Assembly: GCF_000829395.1 (NCBI RefSeq)
Contig: NZ_AP014680.1
Location: forward strand, 496,001 to 560,000
Reading direction: 5' to 3'
Source of the DNA: Paucilactobacillus hokkaidonensis JCM 18461
GTDB lineage: Bacteria > Bacillota > Bacilli > Lactobacillales > Lactobacillaceae
Length of the DNA: 64,000 bases
Under the pieces are notes generated by a model, which did not search any database, was not told the origin of the DNA, and saw only the letters and a list, made by a program, of their open reading frames with translations. A program made the translations under genes and the position numbers. This document shows, piece after piece, positions 51,867-62,172 of this stretch (position 1 is its first letter; each line of letters begins with the position of its first letter).

Positions 51867-52460
51867 ATGAAACGAGCTGAGCAATTGGAAAAAACAAGAA
51901 CATCAATTTTAAATACGGCTAGGAAACTTTTTTTACAAAATGGGTATCAAGGAACTTCTACAAGAGATATCGCAAGTCAGATTGGAATAACGCAACCGGC
52001 ATTGTATCACCATTTTAGTGATAAAGAGGTTATCTTTTTAGAAGTAATCTCACAGGTTGGTAGTGAAGTCCGTAATGGAATTAACAAGGTAATGCGTAAA
52101 AGTGATTTAGATCCAGTCGATCGTTTGACTCAGATTACGCAGGTTATCACACATTTGCATCCAAATAACGTTTTTTCACTGATTCATGGCAGCTTTAAAG
52201 AGCTTAAGCCAGGGAGCCAACGTAAATTAGCCATGATTTTTAACATGGATTATTTGGATCCAATTTCAGAATACTTCAAATTGCCAGAGGTTCAGTTACG
52301 TCCTGAGATTCTACCATCTGAAGCAGCAGAGTTCTTTATATCTAGCTTGAGTCCTATCTTTACAAGCTTCCACCGAATTGGCGGCGACTCATTGTCAGAT
52401 GAGGAACAAACGAGATTACTGTTACGCTTAATTTTATTTGGAATTGCCCAAGAAAAATAG
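51867..52460 (+). CDS. TetR-family transcriptional regulator
   Basis: 197 residues. The N-terminal helix-turn-helix is clear: ILNTARKLFLQNGYQGTSTR, DIASQIGITQPALYHHFSDKE. The C-terminal ligand domain is diverged, so the inducer is unknown. ATG 51867 follows AGGGGTAG. No efflux gene is adjacent; the YhgE/Pip gene 3.7 kb upstream has a TetR-like operator but a different sequence from the dyad next to this gene. Confidence 0.85.
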   Translation: MKRAEQLEKTRTSILNTARKLFLQNGYQGTSTRDIASQIGITQPALYHHFSDKEVIFLEVISQVGSEVRNGINKVMRKSDLDPVDRLTQITQVITHLHPNNVFSLIHGSFKELKPGSQRKLAMIFNMDYLDPISEYFKLPEVQLRPEILPSEAAEFFISSLSPIFTSFHRIGGDSLSDEEQTRLLLRLILFGIAQEK

Positions 52461-52578
52461 TCAGCATGGTGTTCACTGCTTGACTTATCAATAAAAAAAA
52501 CTTATACTACTTTCTGTATGTAACTGTGAGTTTATTTGAACCGTGTGATCTATTGTCCATACGATTCTTCATATGAAA

Positions 52579-52612
52579 CCAAAGACAGCAATGCTGTTTT
52601 TGGATTTTTTTT
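52579..52612 (+). terminator. Terminator between the TetR gene and rpoB
   Basis: CCAAAGACAGC / GCTGTTTTTGG hairpin followed by ATTTTTTTT. CTCAAAAG (52613) and CTTTTGAG (52661) flank the AT-rich rpoB promoter region downstream. Confidence 0.8.
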
Positions 52613-52702
52613 GCTCAAAAGTTGATAAAATTGCAATTTGTAATCAAATTGTAATATTTCTTTTGAGATAAACGCACTGAATAAATTTGAGAGGTGAACA
52701 GC

Positions 52703-55700
52703 TTGGCCGGACATTTAGTTAAATACGGTAAACACCGTACCCGTCGTAGTTACTCACGAATCAAGGAAGTTCTTGATTTGCCTAACCTGATCGAAATCCA
52801 AAGCGATTCTTATCAATGGTTCTTGGATGAAGGTCTCCGGGAAATGTTTGATGACATTATGCCGATTGATGATTTCCAGGGTAACTTGTCCCTAGAATTT
52901 GTTGATTATCAATTATTAGACCCGAAGTATACAGTGGATGAGGCACGTGAACATGATGCCAATTATTCTGCTCCTTTGCATGTTACTCTACGTTTAACAA
53001 ACCACGAAACTGGTGAAATTAAATCGCAAGATGTATTCTTTGGTGACTTCCCATTAATGACTGATCAAGGAACTTTTATCATTAATGGTGCAGAACGGGT
53101 AATCGTTTCACAATTGGTTCGTTCGCCAGGAATTTACTTTAATGAAACATTAGATAAAAATGGTCGTCCTAGTTTTGGGGCAACTTTTATTCCTAACCGT
53201 GGAGCTTGGCTTGAATATGAAACAGATGCCAAGGGAATTTCGTATGTTCGGATTGACCGAACTCGTAAGGTTCCATTGACAGAATTAGTTCGTGCCTTAG
53301 GATTCGGTTCTGACGATGAAATTATTGAAATGCTTGGGAATAACGAGTCATTGTCATTGACGATTGATAAAGATATTCACAAGAATAACGAAGATTCACG
53401 TGTTGAAGAATCGTTGAAAGATATTTACGAACGACTCCGTCCAGGTGAACCCAAAACAGCTGACTCATCACGTAGTCTGTTAACAGCACGTTTCTTTGAT
53501 CCAAAACGATACGATATGGCTCCTGTTGGCCGTTATAAGACTAATAAGAAGCTTGATTTGAAGACTCGTTTATTAAACCAAACGTTAGCTGAAACACTGG
53601 CTGATCCAGAAACTGGTGAAGTAATTGCTCAAAAAGGTGACATTGTCACTAAAGAAGTGATGCATGATTTAGCACCATATTTGGATCAAGATGACTTCAA
53701 GACGATCACATATAATCCATCTGAAGAAGCTGTTGTTACAGAACCAGTCGAATTACAAAAAATTATGGTTTACTCAAAGGTTGATCCAGAACGTGAAGTA
53801 CCAATGATTGGTAACGGTCATATTGACTTAAAACTCAAGCATATTCAACCTGCTGATATCTTAGCTTCAATGAGTTACTTCTTTAACTTACAAGAAGGTA
53901 TTGGTAACACAGATGATATTGATCACTTGGGTAACCGTCGTATTCGTTCGGTTGGTGAATTACTTCAAAACCAATTCCGAATCGGTTTATCACGGATGGA
54001 ACGTGTTGTTCGTGAACGGATGTCAATCCAAGATAGCGCTACTGTGACACCACAACAATTGATCAACATTCGACCAGTTGTGGCTTCAATCAAGGAATTC
54101 TTTGGTTCATCACAACTATCACAATTCATGGATCAAACTAACCCACTTGGCGAACTAACGCATAAACGTCGTCTATCAGCCTTGGGACCTGGTGGTTTGA
54201 CTCGTGATCGTGCCGGTTATGAAGTTCGTGATGTGCACTATACGCATTACGGCCGGATGTGTCCGATTGAAACACCTGAAGGCCCTAACATTGGTTTGAT
54301 CAATAGTCTGTCAAGCTATGCGCGGGTTAACAAGTATGGATTCATCGAAACACCATATCGTCGTGTTTCTTGGGATACACACATGGTTACTGATCGAATT
54401 GATTATTTAACCGCCGATGAAGAAGATAACTTTGTTATTGCACAAGCTAACTCGCCATTGAAAGATGACGGTGCGTTTGTTGATGATACCGTTATGGCTC
54501 GTTCAAAATCAGAAAATATTGAAACTAGCATTGAAAACATTGACTATATGGATGTTTCACCTAAACAAGTAGTTTCTGTTGCCACTGCATGTATTCCTTT
54601 CTTGGAAAACGATGATTCTAACCGTGCCTTGATGGGTGCCAACATGCAACGTCAAGCGGTTCCTTTGCTCGATCCTCATTCACCACTAGTTGGTACTGGG
54701 ATTGAATATAAAGCAGCCCATGACTCTGGTGTTGCTTTGCTAGCTAAATATCCTGGGACAGTTGAATATGTTGATGCACGTGAAATTCGTGTTCGACGTG
54801 AAGACAGTGCTTTAGATACCTACAAATTAATGAAATTCCGCCGTTCAAATGGTGGTAAAAACTACAACCAACGTCCAATTGTTAAATTAGGCGATCAAGT
54901 CGATGCTAGTGAAATCTTAGCTGATGGGCCATCAATGGAAAACGGTGAATTAGCATTAGGCCAAAACCCATTGATTGCCTTCATGACATGGCAAGGTTAT
55001 AACTTCGAAGATGCCATTGCGATTAATGAACGTTTAGTTCGTGATGACGTTTATACTTCAATTCATATTGAATCATATGAGTCAGAAGCACGTGATACAA
55101 AACTTGGACCAGAAGAAATGACTCGTGAACTTCCTAACGTCGGTGAAGATGCTTTGAAAGACCTTGACGATGATGGAATTGTCCGTGTTGGTGCTGAAGT
55201 TCAAGATGGTGATATCTTAGTTGGTAAGGTTACTCCTAAGGGTGTGACTGAATTATCTGCTGAAGAACGTTTACTCCATGCTATCTTTGGTGAAAAATCA
55301 CGTGAAGTTCGTGATACATCATTGCGGGTACCTCATGGTGGTGGCGGAATCATCCAAGATGTTAAAATCTTTACTCGTGAAAACGGGGATGAATTATCAC
55401 CTGGTGTTAACATGATGGTTCGTGTCTACATTGCTCAAAAACGTAAGCTTCAAGTTGGAGATAAAATGGCTGGACGTCATGGTAACAAAGGGACTGTCTC
55501 TGTGGTTATTCCACAAGAAGATATGCCATACATGCCAGATGGAACACCAGTTGATATCATGCTTAGCCCCATGGGTGTGCCTTCACGTATGAATATCGGT
55601 CAAGTTATCGAATTGCATTTAGGAATGGCTGCTAGAAAGTTAGGCATTCACGTTGCAACTCCAGTCTTTGATGGTGCCAATGATGATGATGTTTGGGAAG

Positions 55701-56302
55701 CTGTTAAAGAAGCCGGCTTACCAGCTGATGGTAAGACTGTGCTTTATGACGGCCGTACTGGGGAAGCATTTGATAATCGTATCGCCGTTGGTGTGATGCA
55801 TTATATGAAACTTGCCCACATGGTTGATGATAAGATTCATGCTCGTTCAATCGGACCTTACTCATTAGTTACCCAACAACCACTTGGTGGGAAAGCACAA
55901 TTTGGTGGCCAACGTTTCGGTGAAATGGAAGTTTGGGCATTGGAAGCTTATGGTGCTGCTTATACACTGCAAGAAATTTTGACGTACAAGTCAGATGATG
56001 TGGTCGGCCGTGTTAAAACTTATGAAGCCATTGTTAAGGGTGAACCAATTCCAAAGCCTGGTGTACCAGAATCATTCCGTGTGCTGGTAAAAGAATTGCA
56101 AGCTCTTGGATTGGACATGAAAGTGCTTGATGGCAAACATCAAGAAATCGAACTCCGTGATATGGATGAAGATGGTGACGATGTTGTCAATGTTGATGCA
56201 TTGAGTAAATATGCTGAAAAGCAGGCACAACAAAATCAGGCACCAGTACAAGATGCTCAAGTTAAAGGCCAGGCGCCACAAGAAGAAACTAAGCAAGATT
56301 AA
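52703..56302 (+). CDS. rpoB: DNA-directed RNA polymerase beta subunit
   Basis: 1199 residues. Starts TTG 52703 ([19 protein letters not shown]), six bases behind GAGGTG; the GTG at 52694 overlaps that site. The rifampicin-binding region is of the sensitive type: [52 protein letters not shown] and the C-terminal [19 protein letters not shown] are conserved. A 40-residue acidic, Gln-rich tail ([15 protein letters not shown]) extends beyond the core. Forms the core enzyme with RpoC. Confidence 0.98.
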   Translation: MAGHLVKYGKHRTRRSYSRIKEVLDLPNLIEIQSDSYQWFLDEGLREMFDDIMPIDDFQGNLSLEFVDYQLLDPKYTVDEAREHDANYSAPLHVTLRLTNHETGEIKSQDVFFGDFPLMTDQGTFIINGAERVIVSQLVRSPGIYFNETLDKNGRPSFGATFIPNRGAWLEYETDAKGISYVRIDRTRKVPLTELVRALGFGSDDEIIEMLGNNESLSLTIDKDIHKNNEDSRVEESLKDIYERLRPGEPKTADSSRSLLTARFFDPKRYDMAPVGRYKTNKKLDLKTRLLNQTLAETLADPETGEVIAQKGDIVTKEVMHDLAPYLDQDDFKTITYNPSEEAVVTEPVELQKIMVYSKVDPEREVPMIGNGHIDLKLKHIQPADILASMSYFFNLQEGIGNTDDIDHLGNRRIRSVGELLQNQFRIGLSRMERVVRERMSIQDSATVTPQQLINIRPVVASIKEFFGSSQLSQFMDQTNPLGELTHKRRLSALGPGGLTRDRAGYEVRDVHYTHYGRMCPIETPEGPNIGLINSLSSYARVNKYGFIETPYRRVSWDTHMVTDRIDYLTADEEDNFVIAQANSPLKDDGAFVDDTVMARSKSENIETSIENIDYMDVSPKQVVSVATACIPFLENDDSNRALMGANMQRQAVPLLDPHSPLVGTGIEYKAAHDSGVALLAKYPGTVEYVDAREIRVRREDSALDTYKLMKFRRSNGGKNYNQRPIVKLGDQVDASEILADGPSMENGELALGQNPLIAFMTWQGYNFEDAIAINERLVRDDVYTSIHIESYESEARDTKLGPEEMTRELPNVGEDALKDLDDDGIVRVGAEVQDGDILVGKVTPKGVTELSAEERLLHAIFGEKSREVRDTSLRVPHGGGGIIQDVKIFTRENGDELSPGVNMMVRVYIAQKRKLQVGDKMAGRHGNKGTVSVVIPQEDMPYMPDGTPVDIMLSPMGVPSRMNIGQVIELHLGMAARKLGIHVATPVFDGANDDDVWEAVKEAGLPADGKTVLYDGRTGEAFDNRIAVGVMHYMKLAHMVDDKIHARSIGPYSLVTQQPLGGKAQFGGQRFGEMEVWALEAYGAAYTLQEILTYKSDDVVGRVKTYEAIVKGEPIPKPGVPESFRVLVKELQALGLDMKVLDGKHQEIELRDMDEDGDDVVNVDALSKYAEKQAQQNQAPVQDAQVKGQAPQEETKQD

Positions 56303-56344
56303 TTCGCAAATAATTGCAGTTATTAAGTTAAGGAGGATCATCCT

Positions 56345-59300
56345 TTGATTGATGTCAATAATTTTGAAAGCATGCAAATCGGTCTGGCATCACCAGATAA
56401 GATTCGCAGTTGGTCGTATGGGGAAGTAAAAAAGCCCGAAACAATCAACTACCGAACTTTGAAACCAGAACGTGACGGCTTGTTTGATGAACGAATTTTC
56501 GGACCTACTAAGGACTGGGAATGTGCTTGTGGTAAGTACAAGCGGATTCGTTATAAAGGTGTTGTGTGTGATCGTTGTGGGGTTGAAGTTACTCGTTCTA
56601 AAGTACGTCGTGAACGGATGGGCCATATTGAATTGGCTGCACCTGTAACTCATATTTGGTACTTTAAGGGTATTCCAAGTCGAATGGGTCTTGTACTAGA
56701 CATGAGCCCACGCGCTTTGGAAGAAATCATTTACTTTGCATCATATGTTGTCTTAGATGGTGGTGATACACCACTTGAAAAGAAACAACTATTGTCAGAG
56801 CGTGATTATCGTGATAAAAAGTTGGAATATGGCAACAAGTTCAGTGCTGAAATGGGTGCTGAAGCTATTCGAAAGTTGCTTGAAGAAGTTGATCTTAAAA
56901 AAGAAGCTGCTGAATTAAAGGAACAATTGAAAGAGGCTTCTGGCCAAAAACGGACGCGTGCCGTTCGTCGTTTGGACATTTTGGAAGCATTCCTCAAGTC
57001 AGGTAACAAGCCTGATTGGATGGTAATGGATGTTGTCCCAGTTATGCCTCCAGATCTACGACCAATGGTTCAGTTGGAAGGTGGCCGTTTTGCTACATCT
57101 GACTTGAATGATTTGTACCGTCGAGTTATCAACCGTAATAACCGTCTCAAACGTTTACTAGATTTGAACGCTCCTGGAATTATTGTTCAAAACGAAAAGC
57201 GGATGTTACAAGAGGCCGTTGATGCTTTAATTGATAATGGTCGTCGTGGACGTCCAGTTGCCGGTCCCGGTAACCGTCCATTGAAGTCACTATCTCATTT
57301 ATTAAAGGGTAAGCAAGGACGATTCCGTCAAAACTTACTTGGCAAGCGGGTTGATTATTCTGGCCGTTCCGTTATCGATGTTGGTCCTTCATTACGAATG
57401 AACCAAATGGGCCTTCCTGTGCCAATGGCAATGGAATTGTTCAAACCATTTATCATGAAAGAATTGGTTAAACGGGATTTGGCTTCTAACATTAAGAATG
57501 CTAAGCGTAAGATCGATCGTAAAGATGATGATGTGTATGATGTTTTGGAAGATGTGATTAAGGAACACCCAGTGTTACTTAACCGAGCACCTACATTGCA
57601 TCGTTTGGGAATTCAAGCTTTTGAGCCAGTTTTGGTATCAGGAAAAGCAATGCGAGTTCATCCACTTGTGTGTGAAGCTTACAATGCCGATTTTGATGGT
57701 GACCAAATGGCCATTCACGTGCCTTTATCTGATGAAGCTCAAGCAGAAGCACGGTTATTAATGCTTGCTGCGGGTCATATTCTAGCTCCTCGTGATGGAA
57801 AACCAGTGGTTACACCATCACAAGATATGGTTATCGGTAACTATTACCTGACAACTGAAGATGCTGGTCGTGAAGGCGAAGGAATGATCTTCAAGGATAG
57901 TGACGAAGCCCGTACAGCATATCAAAATGGTTACGTTCATTTGCATTCACGTGTTGGTGTCTTGGCTTCTTCAATGGATGCTAAGCCATTTACTACTGAA
58001 CAAAAGAGTAAGGTATTGATGACAACTGTTGGAAAATTGATTTTCAATGATATTTTACCAACAGATTTCCCATACCTGAACGAACCAACTAACGATAACT
58101 TAACTGATAATATTAGTGACAAGTATTTCTTGGCTCCTGGTGAGGATCTAAAAGCACATTTTGCTGATGCACCATTGATTCCACCATTCAAGAAAGGCTT
58201 TCTATCAGATATTATCGCTGAGGTTTACAAGAAGTATAAGGTTACGGCCACTTCATTATTGTTGGACCGAATGAAAGATTTAGGTTATGACGAATCAACT
58301 ATTTCTGGCTTAACAGTGGGTATCTCAGATATCACTGATTTAAAAGAAAAACCTGAGATTATTGCTAAGGCACATAAAGAAGTTGCCACCGTTTCTAAGC
58401 AATTCCGTCGTGGATTGATTACTGACGATGAACGATATGAGCGTGTTATCGGTATTTGGAATGATGCTAAAGATGAAGTACAACAAAAACTGATTGATAG
58501 CATGGATCTGCATAACCCCATCAATATGATGAGTGATTCCGGTGCCCGTGGTAATATTTCAAACTTTACTCAATTAGCAGGTATGCGTGGATTGATGGCT
58601 GCTCCTAATGGTAAAATCATGGAATTACCGATCATTTCAAACTTCCGTGAGGGATTAACTGTGTTGGAAATGTTTATTTCTACCCATGGTGCCCGTAAAG
58701 GTATGACTGATACGGCCCTTAAAACGGCCAACTCAGGTTACTTGACTCGGCGATTAGTCGATGTTGCGCAAGACGTCATTGTTCGTGAAAAGGATTGTGG
58801 AACTGATCGTGGTTTGAAAGTTACATCAATTACTGATGGTAATGAAATGATCGAACCTTTATATGATCGTATTTTAGGCCGATACACGATGAAGTCAGTT
58901 GCTAATCCTGATACGGGTGCCCAGATCATTGGTAAGAACATGATGATTGATGAAGATGCTGCGCAAGCAATTATCGATGCTGGTGTTACTGAAGTTACTA
59001 TTCGTTCAGCATTCACATGTAATACTAAACATGGTGTTTGCGAACGTTGTTACGGCCGTAATGCTGCTACTGGTGACAAAGTTGAAGCCGGTGAAGCTGT
59101 CGGAACCGTTGCTGCTCAATCAATTGGTGAACCAGGAACGCAATTAACAATGCGTAACTTCCATACTGGTGGTGTGGCTGGTAACGAAGATATTACTCAA
59201 GGACTTCCTCGTATTCAAGAAATTGTTGAATCACGAAACCCTAAAGGTAAATCTGAAATTACTGAAGTTACAGGTACAGTTGAATCAATCGAAGAAAATC

Positions 59301-59983
59301 CAGCTGAACGGACCAAAGAAGTTACAATCAAGGGTGAAACAGATACCAGAACGTACACTTTGCCTATCATTTCTCGGATGAGAGTTGCTGAAGGTGACTT
59401 CATCCATCGTGGAACTGCGCTTAATGATGGATCAATTGATCCTAAAGAGTTGTTGCAAGTTCGTGATGTCTTATCTACTGAAACTTACCTGTTAGGTGAA
59501 GTTCAGAAGGTTTACCGTATGCAAGGGGTAGAAATTCTAGATAAGCACGTGGAGATCATGATTCGTCAAATGATGCGCAAGGTTCGGATCATGGATCCCG
59601 GTGATACAGATGTATTGCCAGGTGCCTTGATGGATATTGATGAATTCCGTGATGATAATTATAAGACACTGATTGCTGGTGGCGTTCCAGCTACTGGCCG
59701 TCCAGTAATCTTGGGTATCACGAAAGCCGCACTTGAAACTAACAGTTTCTTGTCAGCTGCTTCATTCCAAGAAACAACCCGTGTGTTAACTGATGCTGCT
59801 ATTCGTGGCAAAAATGACCCATTAGTTGGTTTGAAGGAAAATGTTATCATCGGGAAGATTATTCCTGCTGGTACAGGAATGGCTGAGTATCGTGGTATTA
59901 AGCCTAAAGAAGTTGGCGTTGCGTCAACTGAAGGGGTTTACTCAATTAGCGATATTGAGAAACAGATGAAAGAAAAAGAGTAG
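56345..59983 (+). CDS. rpoC: DNA-directed RNA polymerase beta' subunit
   Basis: 1212 residues. TTG 56345 behind AAGGAGG. Zinc finger 1 has the CxCG...CxxCG cysteines at about 60-78; the catalytic [12 protein letters not shown] holds the three Mg2+ aspartates; the bridge helix and trigger loop follow; a second zinc site is at [13 protein letters not shown]. The stop TAG shares its G with palindromic element copy 8, and the protein ends IEKQMKEKE. Confidence 0.98.
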   Translation: MIDVNNFESMQIGLASPDKIRSWSYGEVKKPETINYRTLKPERDGLFDERIFGPTKDWECACGKYKRIRYKGVVCDRCGVEVTRSKVRRERMGHIELAAPVTHIWYFKGIPSRMGLVLDMSPRALEEIIYFASYVVLDGGDTPLEKKQLLSERDYRDKKLEYGNKFSAEMGAEAIRKLLEEVDLKKEAAELKEQLKEASGQKRTRAVRRLDILEAFLKSGNKPDWMVMDVVPVMPPDLRPMVQLEGGRFATSDLNDLYRRVINRNNRLKRLLDLNAPGIIVQNEKRMLQEAVDALIDNGRRGRPVAGPGNRPLKSLSHLLKGKQGRFRQNLLGKRVDYSGRSVIDVGPSLRMNQMGLPVPMAMELFKPFIMKELVKRDLASNIKNAKRKIDRKDDDVYDVLEDVIKEHPVLLNRAPTLHRLGIQAFEPVLVSGKAMRVHPLVCEAYNADFDGDQMAIHVPLSDEAQAEARLLMLAAGHILAPRDGKPVVTPSQDMVIGNYYLTTEDAGREGEGMIFKDSDEARTAYQNGYVHLHSRVGVLASSMDAKPFTTEQKSKVLMTTVGKLIFNDILPTDFPYLNEPTNDNLTDNISDKYFLAPGEDLKAHFADAPLIPPFKKGFLSDIIAEVYKKYKVTATSLLLDRMKDLGYDESTISGLTVGISDITDLKEKPEIIAKAHKEVATVSKQFRRGLITDDERYERVIGIWNDAKDEVQQKLIDSMDLHNPINMMSDSGARGNISNFTQLAGMRGLMAAPNGKIMELPIISNFREGLTVLEMFISTHGARKGMTDTALKTANSGYLTRRLVDVAQDVIVREKDCGTDRGLKVTSITDGNEMIEPLYDRILGRYTMKSVANPDTGAQIIGKNMMIDEDAAQAIIDAGVTEVTIRSAFTCNTKHGVCERCYGRNAATGDKVEAGEAVGTVAAQSIGEPGTQLTMRNFHTGGVAGNEDITQGLPRIQEIVESRNPKGKSEITEVTGTVESIEENPAERTKEVTIKGETDTRTYTLPIISRMRVAEGDFIHRGTALNDGSIDPKELLQVRDVLSTETYLLGEVQKVYRMQGVEILDKHVEIMIRQMMRKVRIMDPGDTDVLPGALMDIDEFRDDNYKTLIAGGVPATGRPVILGITKAALETNSFLSAASFQETTRVLTDAAIRGKNDPLVGLKENVIIGKIIPAGTGMAEYRGIKPKEVGVASTEGVYSISDIEKQMKEKE

Positions 59984-60119
59984 AGTGTGAAAAGCCACGT
60001 TTAAATGTCGTGGTGTAACGTAAAAAGAGCAGGTACGATTCGAATTCTAAATCGTACCTGCTCTTTTTACGTTGCACAATAGACATTTGCGGCTTTTTAC
60101 ACGTTTGATCAATTAAAAT
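59983..60119. repeat. Composite palindromic element, copy 8
   Basis: Starts GAGTGTG on the G of the rpoC stop. GTGTGAAAAGCC pairs with GGCTTTTTACAC, AAATGTC with GACATTT, and an inner stem GTAACGTAAAAAGAGCAGG... with its complement over about 26 bp. It ends CACGTTTGATCAATTAAAA. The inner hairpin includes TTTTTACG and could terminate both rpoBC and the convergent peptidase gene. Confidence 0.88.
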
Positions 60120-60144
60120 AAAAAATAGTATCCTCATAAAGTTG

Positions 60145-60846
60145 TCATATTTCGATAAAAGTAAACAAATTAGGAAAACTAACCACAAACAGAAAAGAAA
60201 ATGATAAAAATGGAACAAAGGCCAATTGTCCTTTATGTTTCATAACAACGAAATATAATATTGCAACAGAAGAACTAATTGCCAATACAACCATTGTTAC
60301 TGTGAACCCAGATATAAGTTGAAACAAAATGATTAATTCAACGTCACCAAATCCAATTCCGTGAGTTACCAAAACAAAAAATCCTAGAATCAAAAGTGTT
60401 GCCAATAGTAATAGCCAATTTTGTAACGAGAATCCATTCCAACGCACTAGAATTAACAGTCCAGGTACAAATCCAATCAGGCTAGGACTGTAAATAAAAT
60501 GTTGGAATTGGTCTGTAGCAGCACAAAAAGTTAGCGTTGAGCTAATGCAAATCCAAGCCAAACTTGGTGTCAATTCATATTGTGGTAGGGTAGTGAAAAA
60601 TAATCCCAGTGCAATTTCATTGATTGTGGAGAATGCAGAAATCAATTTGTGACAAAAATGACAACGTCCATGCTGCATGATATAACCTAAAATTGGAATC
60701 AATTGCCAATTTCTAAGTTGCCGGTTACATTGATCACAGTGGGAACGAGGTACAATTATCGATTGGTGCGTAACTATTCTAGCTGCACATAAAGTTAAGA
60801 ATGATGCAAGACAGGCGCCATAAACAAAGTATAAAATTTTTAACAT
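60145..60846 (-). CDS. comC: Prepilin peptidase (ComC/PilD, A24 family)
   Basis: About 233 residues, seven to eight membrane segments. Cuts and methylates type IV-like pilin precursors such as the ComG pseudopilins of the DNA-uptake machinery. Two CxxC pairs (CDQC, CHFC) sit in the N-terminal cytoplasmic loop; catalytic aspartates are in AATDQFQH and GFGDVEL. ATG 60846 behind GGAGGG is preferred to the frame from 60876. Presence suggests a competence-type pilus system elsewhere in the genome. Confidence 0.9.
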   Translation of the reverse strand: MLKILYFVYGACLASFLTLCAARIVTHQSIIVPRSHCDQCNRQLRNWQLIPILGYIMQHGRCHFCHKLISAFSTINEIALGLFFTTLPQYELTPSLAWICISSTLTFCAATDQFQHFIYSPSLIGFVPGLLILVRWNGFSLQNWLLLLATLLILGFFVLVTHGIGFGDVELIILFQLISGFTVTMVVLAISSSVAILYFVVMKHKGQLAFVPFLSFSFLFVVSFPNLFTFIEI

Positions 60847-60933
60847 AAATATCCCTCCTAATATATAACTACGCAAAAAAGGGCTATTTTTTATTTTTTT
60901 AGTTTCAAATTTAATTTTTGATGTGAAAGAACG

Positions 60934-60962
60934 TTGACACTCTAGTTTTGGCGTGCTATCCT
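60934..60962 (+). promoter_or_regulatory. Promoter of the rpsL-rpsG-fusA operon
   Basis: A consensus TTGACA, exactly 17 bp, then TATCCT. Confidence 0.8.
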
Positions 60963-60991
60963 AATAAAGGTGCTTTTTTAGCAACGCAGTT

Positions 60992-61075
60992 ACTCTGTCG
61001 AACGACAGGCTTGTGCTGTCGTCGATGAGTATCACAATTTAACACGATCTTTGTGTGTTTTTTTTTACGAGATAA
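60992..61075 (+). promoter_or_regulatory. Structured leader of rpsL with hairpin and T-run
   Basis: ACTCTGTCGAACGACAG pairs with CTGTCGTCGATGAGT around GCTTGTG (60992-61030); then a short ACAC/GTGT hairpin is followed by nine or ten T at about 61057-61067. It resembles an attenuator between promoter and rpsL. Confidence 0.5.
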
Positions 61076-61138
61076 AAAGAACCACCTGGATGTGTGGACT
61101 TAAAACGAACTTAAGAACGAGAAAGGGGAACTAATTTC

Positions 61139-61552
61139 ATGCCTACAATTAACCAATTGGTACGTAAAGGACGCAAGTCCCATAGTAAAAAGTCAAATGC
61201 TCCTGCATTGAGCTTTGGCTATAACAGTTACAAAAAGTCAGCAGTTGTTAACCCATCACCACAAAAACGAGGAGTTGCTACCCGTGTCGGTACTATGACA
61301 CCCAAAAAGCCTAACTCTGCTTTACGTAAGTATGCGCGTGTGCGTTTATCTAACTTGATCGAAGTTACAGCTTATATTCCCGGAATTGGCCATAACCTAC
61401 AAGAACATAGTGTTGTGTTGATTCGTGGAGGCCGTGTTAAGGATTTACCTGGGGTTCGTTATCATGTTATCCGTGGTACTCTAGATACTGCCGGAGTTGA
61501 AGATCGTCGTCAAAGCCGTTCAAAATACGGAACAAAGAAGCCAAAGAAATAA
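61139..61552 (+). CDS. rpsL: 30S ribosomal protein S12
   Basis: 137 residues. The decoding-centre loop [11 protein letters not shown] retains lysine at the usual streptomycin-resistance position, and [13 protein letters not shown] retains the second; this predicts a streptomycin-sensitive ribosome. ATG 61139 follows GAAAGGGGA. First gene of the str operon, with rpsG 14 bp downstream. Confidence 0.98.
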   Translation: MPTINQLVRKGRKSHSKKSNAPALSFGYNSYKKSAVVNPSPQKRGVATRVGTMTPKKPNSALRKYARVRLSNLIEVTAYIPGIGHNLQEHSVVLIRGGRVKDLPGVRYHVIRGTLDTAGVEDRRQSRSKYGTKKPKK

Positions 61553-61566
61553 GGAGGGTTATTTAA

Positions 61567-62037
61567 ATGCCACGTAAAGGACATGTACAACAACGGGAAA
61601 TTTTGCCCGATCCAATGTATAATTCAAAATTAGTAACTAGTTTAATTAACCATTTAATGATTGATGGTAAAAGAGGAACTTCTTCAAAAATTATTTATGG
61701 TGCGTTTGATTTAATTAAAAGTGAAACAGGTAATGATCCCGTTGAAGTTTTTCAACAAGCAATGGAAAATGTTATGCCTGTCTTAGAAGTTAAGGCTCGT
61801 CGTGTTGGGGGTTCTAACTACCAAGTTCCGATCGAAGTTCGTCCAGATCGTCGGACAACACTTGGTCTTCGTTGGATCACTCAGTTCTCACGTTCACGTG
61901 GGGAACATACAATGACAGAACGTTTAGGTCGTGAAATCATGGATGCAGCTAACAATACTGGTGCATCTGTTAAGAAACGTGAAGATACACACCGTATGGC
62001 TGATGCCAACCGTGCGTTTGCACATTATCGTTGGTAG
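61567..62037 (+). CDS. rpsG: 30S ribosomal protein S7
   Basis: 156 residues, normal length: [21 protein letters not shown] at the start and [15 protein letters not shown] at the end. It nucleates assembly of the 16S rRNA 3' domain. ATG 61567 behind AAGGAGG. Same operon as rpsL. Confidence 0.98.
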   Translation: MPRKGHVQQREILPDPMYNSKLVTSLINHLMIDGKRGTSSKIIYGAFDLIKSETGNDPVEVFQQAMENVMPVLEVKARRVGGSNYQVPIEVRPDRRTTLGLRWITQFSRSRGEHTMTERLGREIMDAANNTGASVKKREDTHRMADANRAFAHYRW

Positions 62038-62078
62038 ACTGGTTCTAACCAATAGATGTGGAAACATAATCCGTTAGG

Positions 62079-62116
62079 GTGGCTGTTATATGAAATCATA
62101 TAGGAGCCACTTTTTT
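62079..62116 (+). terminator. Hairpin with T-run between rpsG and fusA
   Basis: GTGGCTgTTATATG / CATATAGGAGCCAC followed by TTTTTT. It probably reduces, rather than blocks, readthrough into fusA, or marks the 3' end of the rpsLG message. Confidence 0.65.
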
Positions 62117-62172
62117 CCGAGTTAGATGACTAATTAATTTGATTAATATTTGGAAGGAGAAACACTTTAAAA

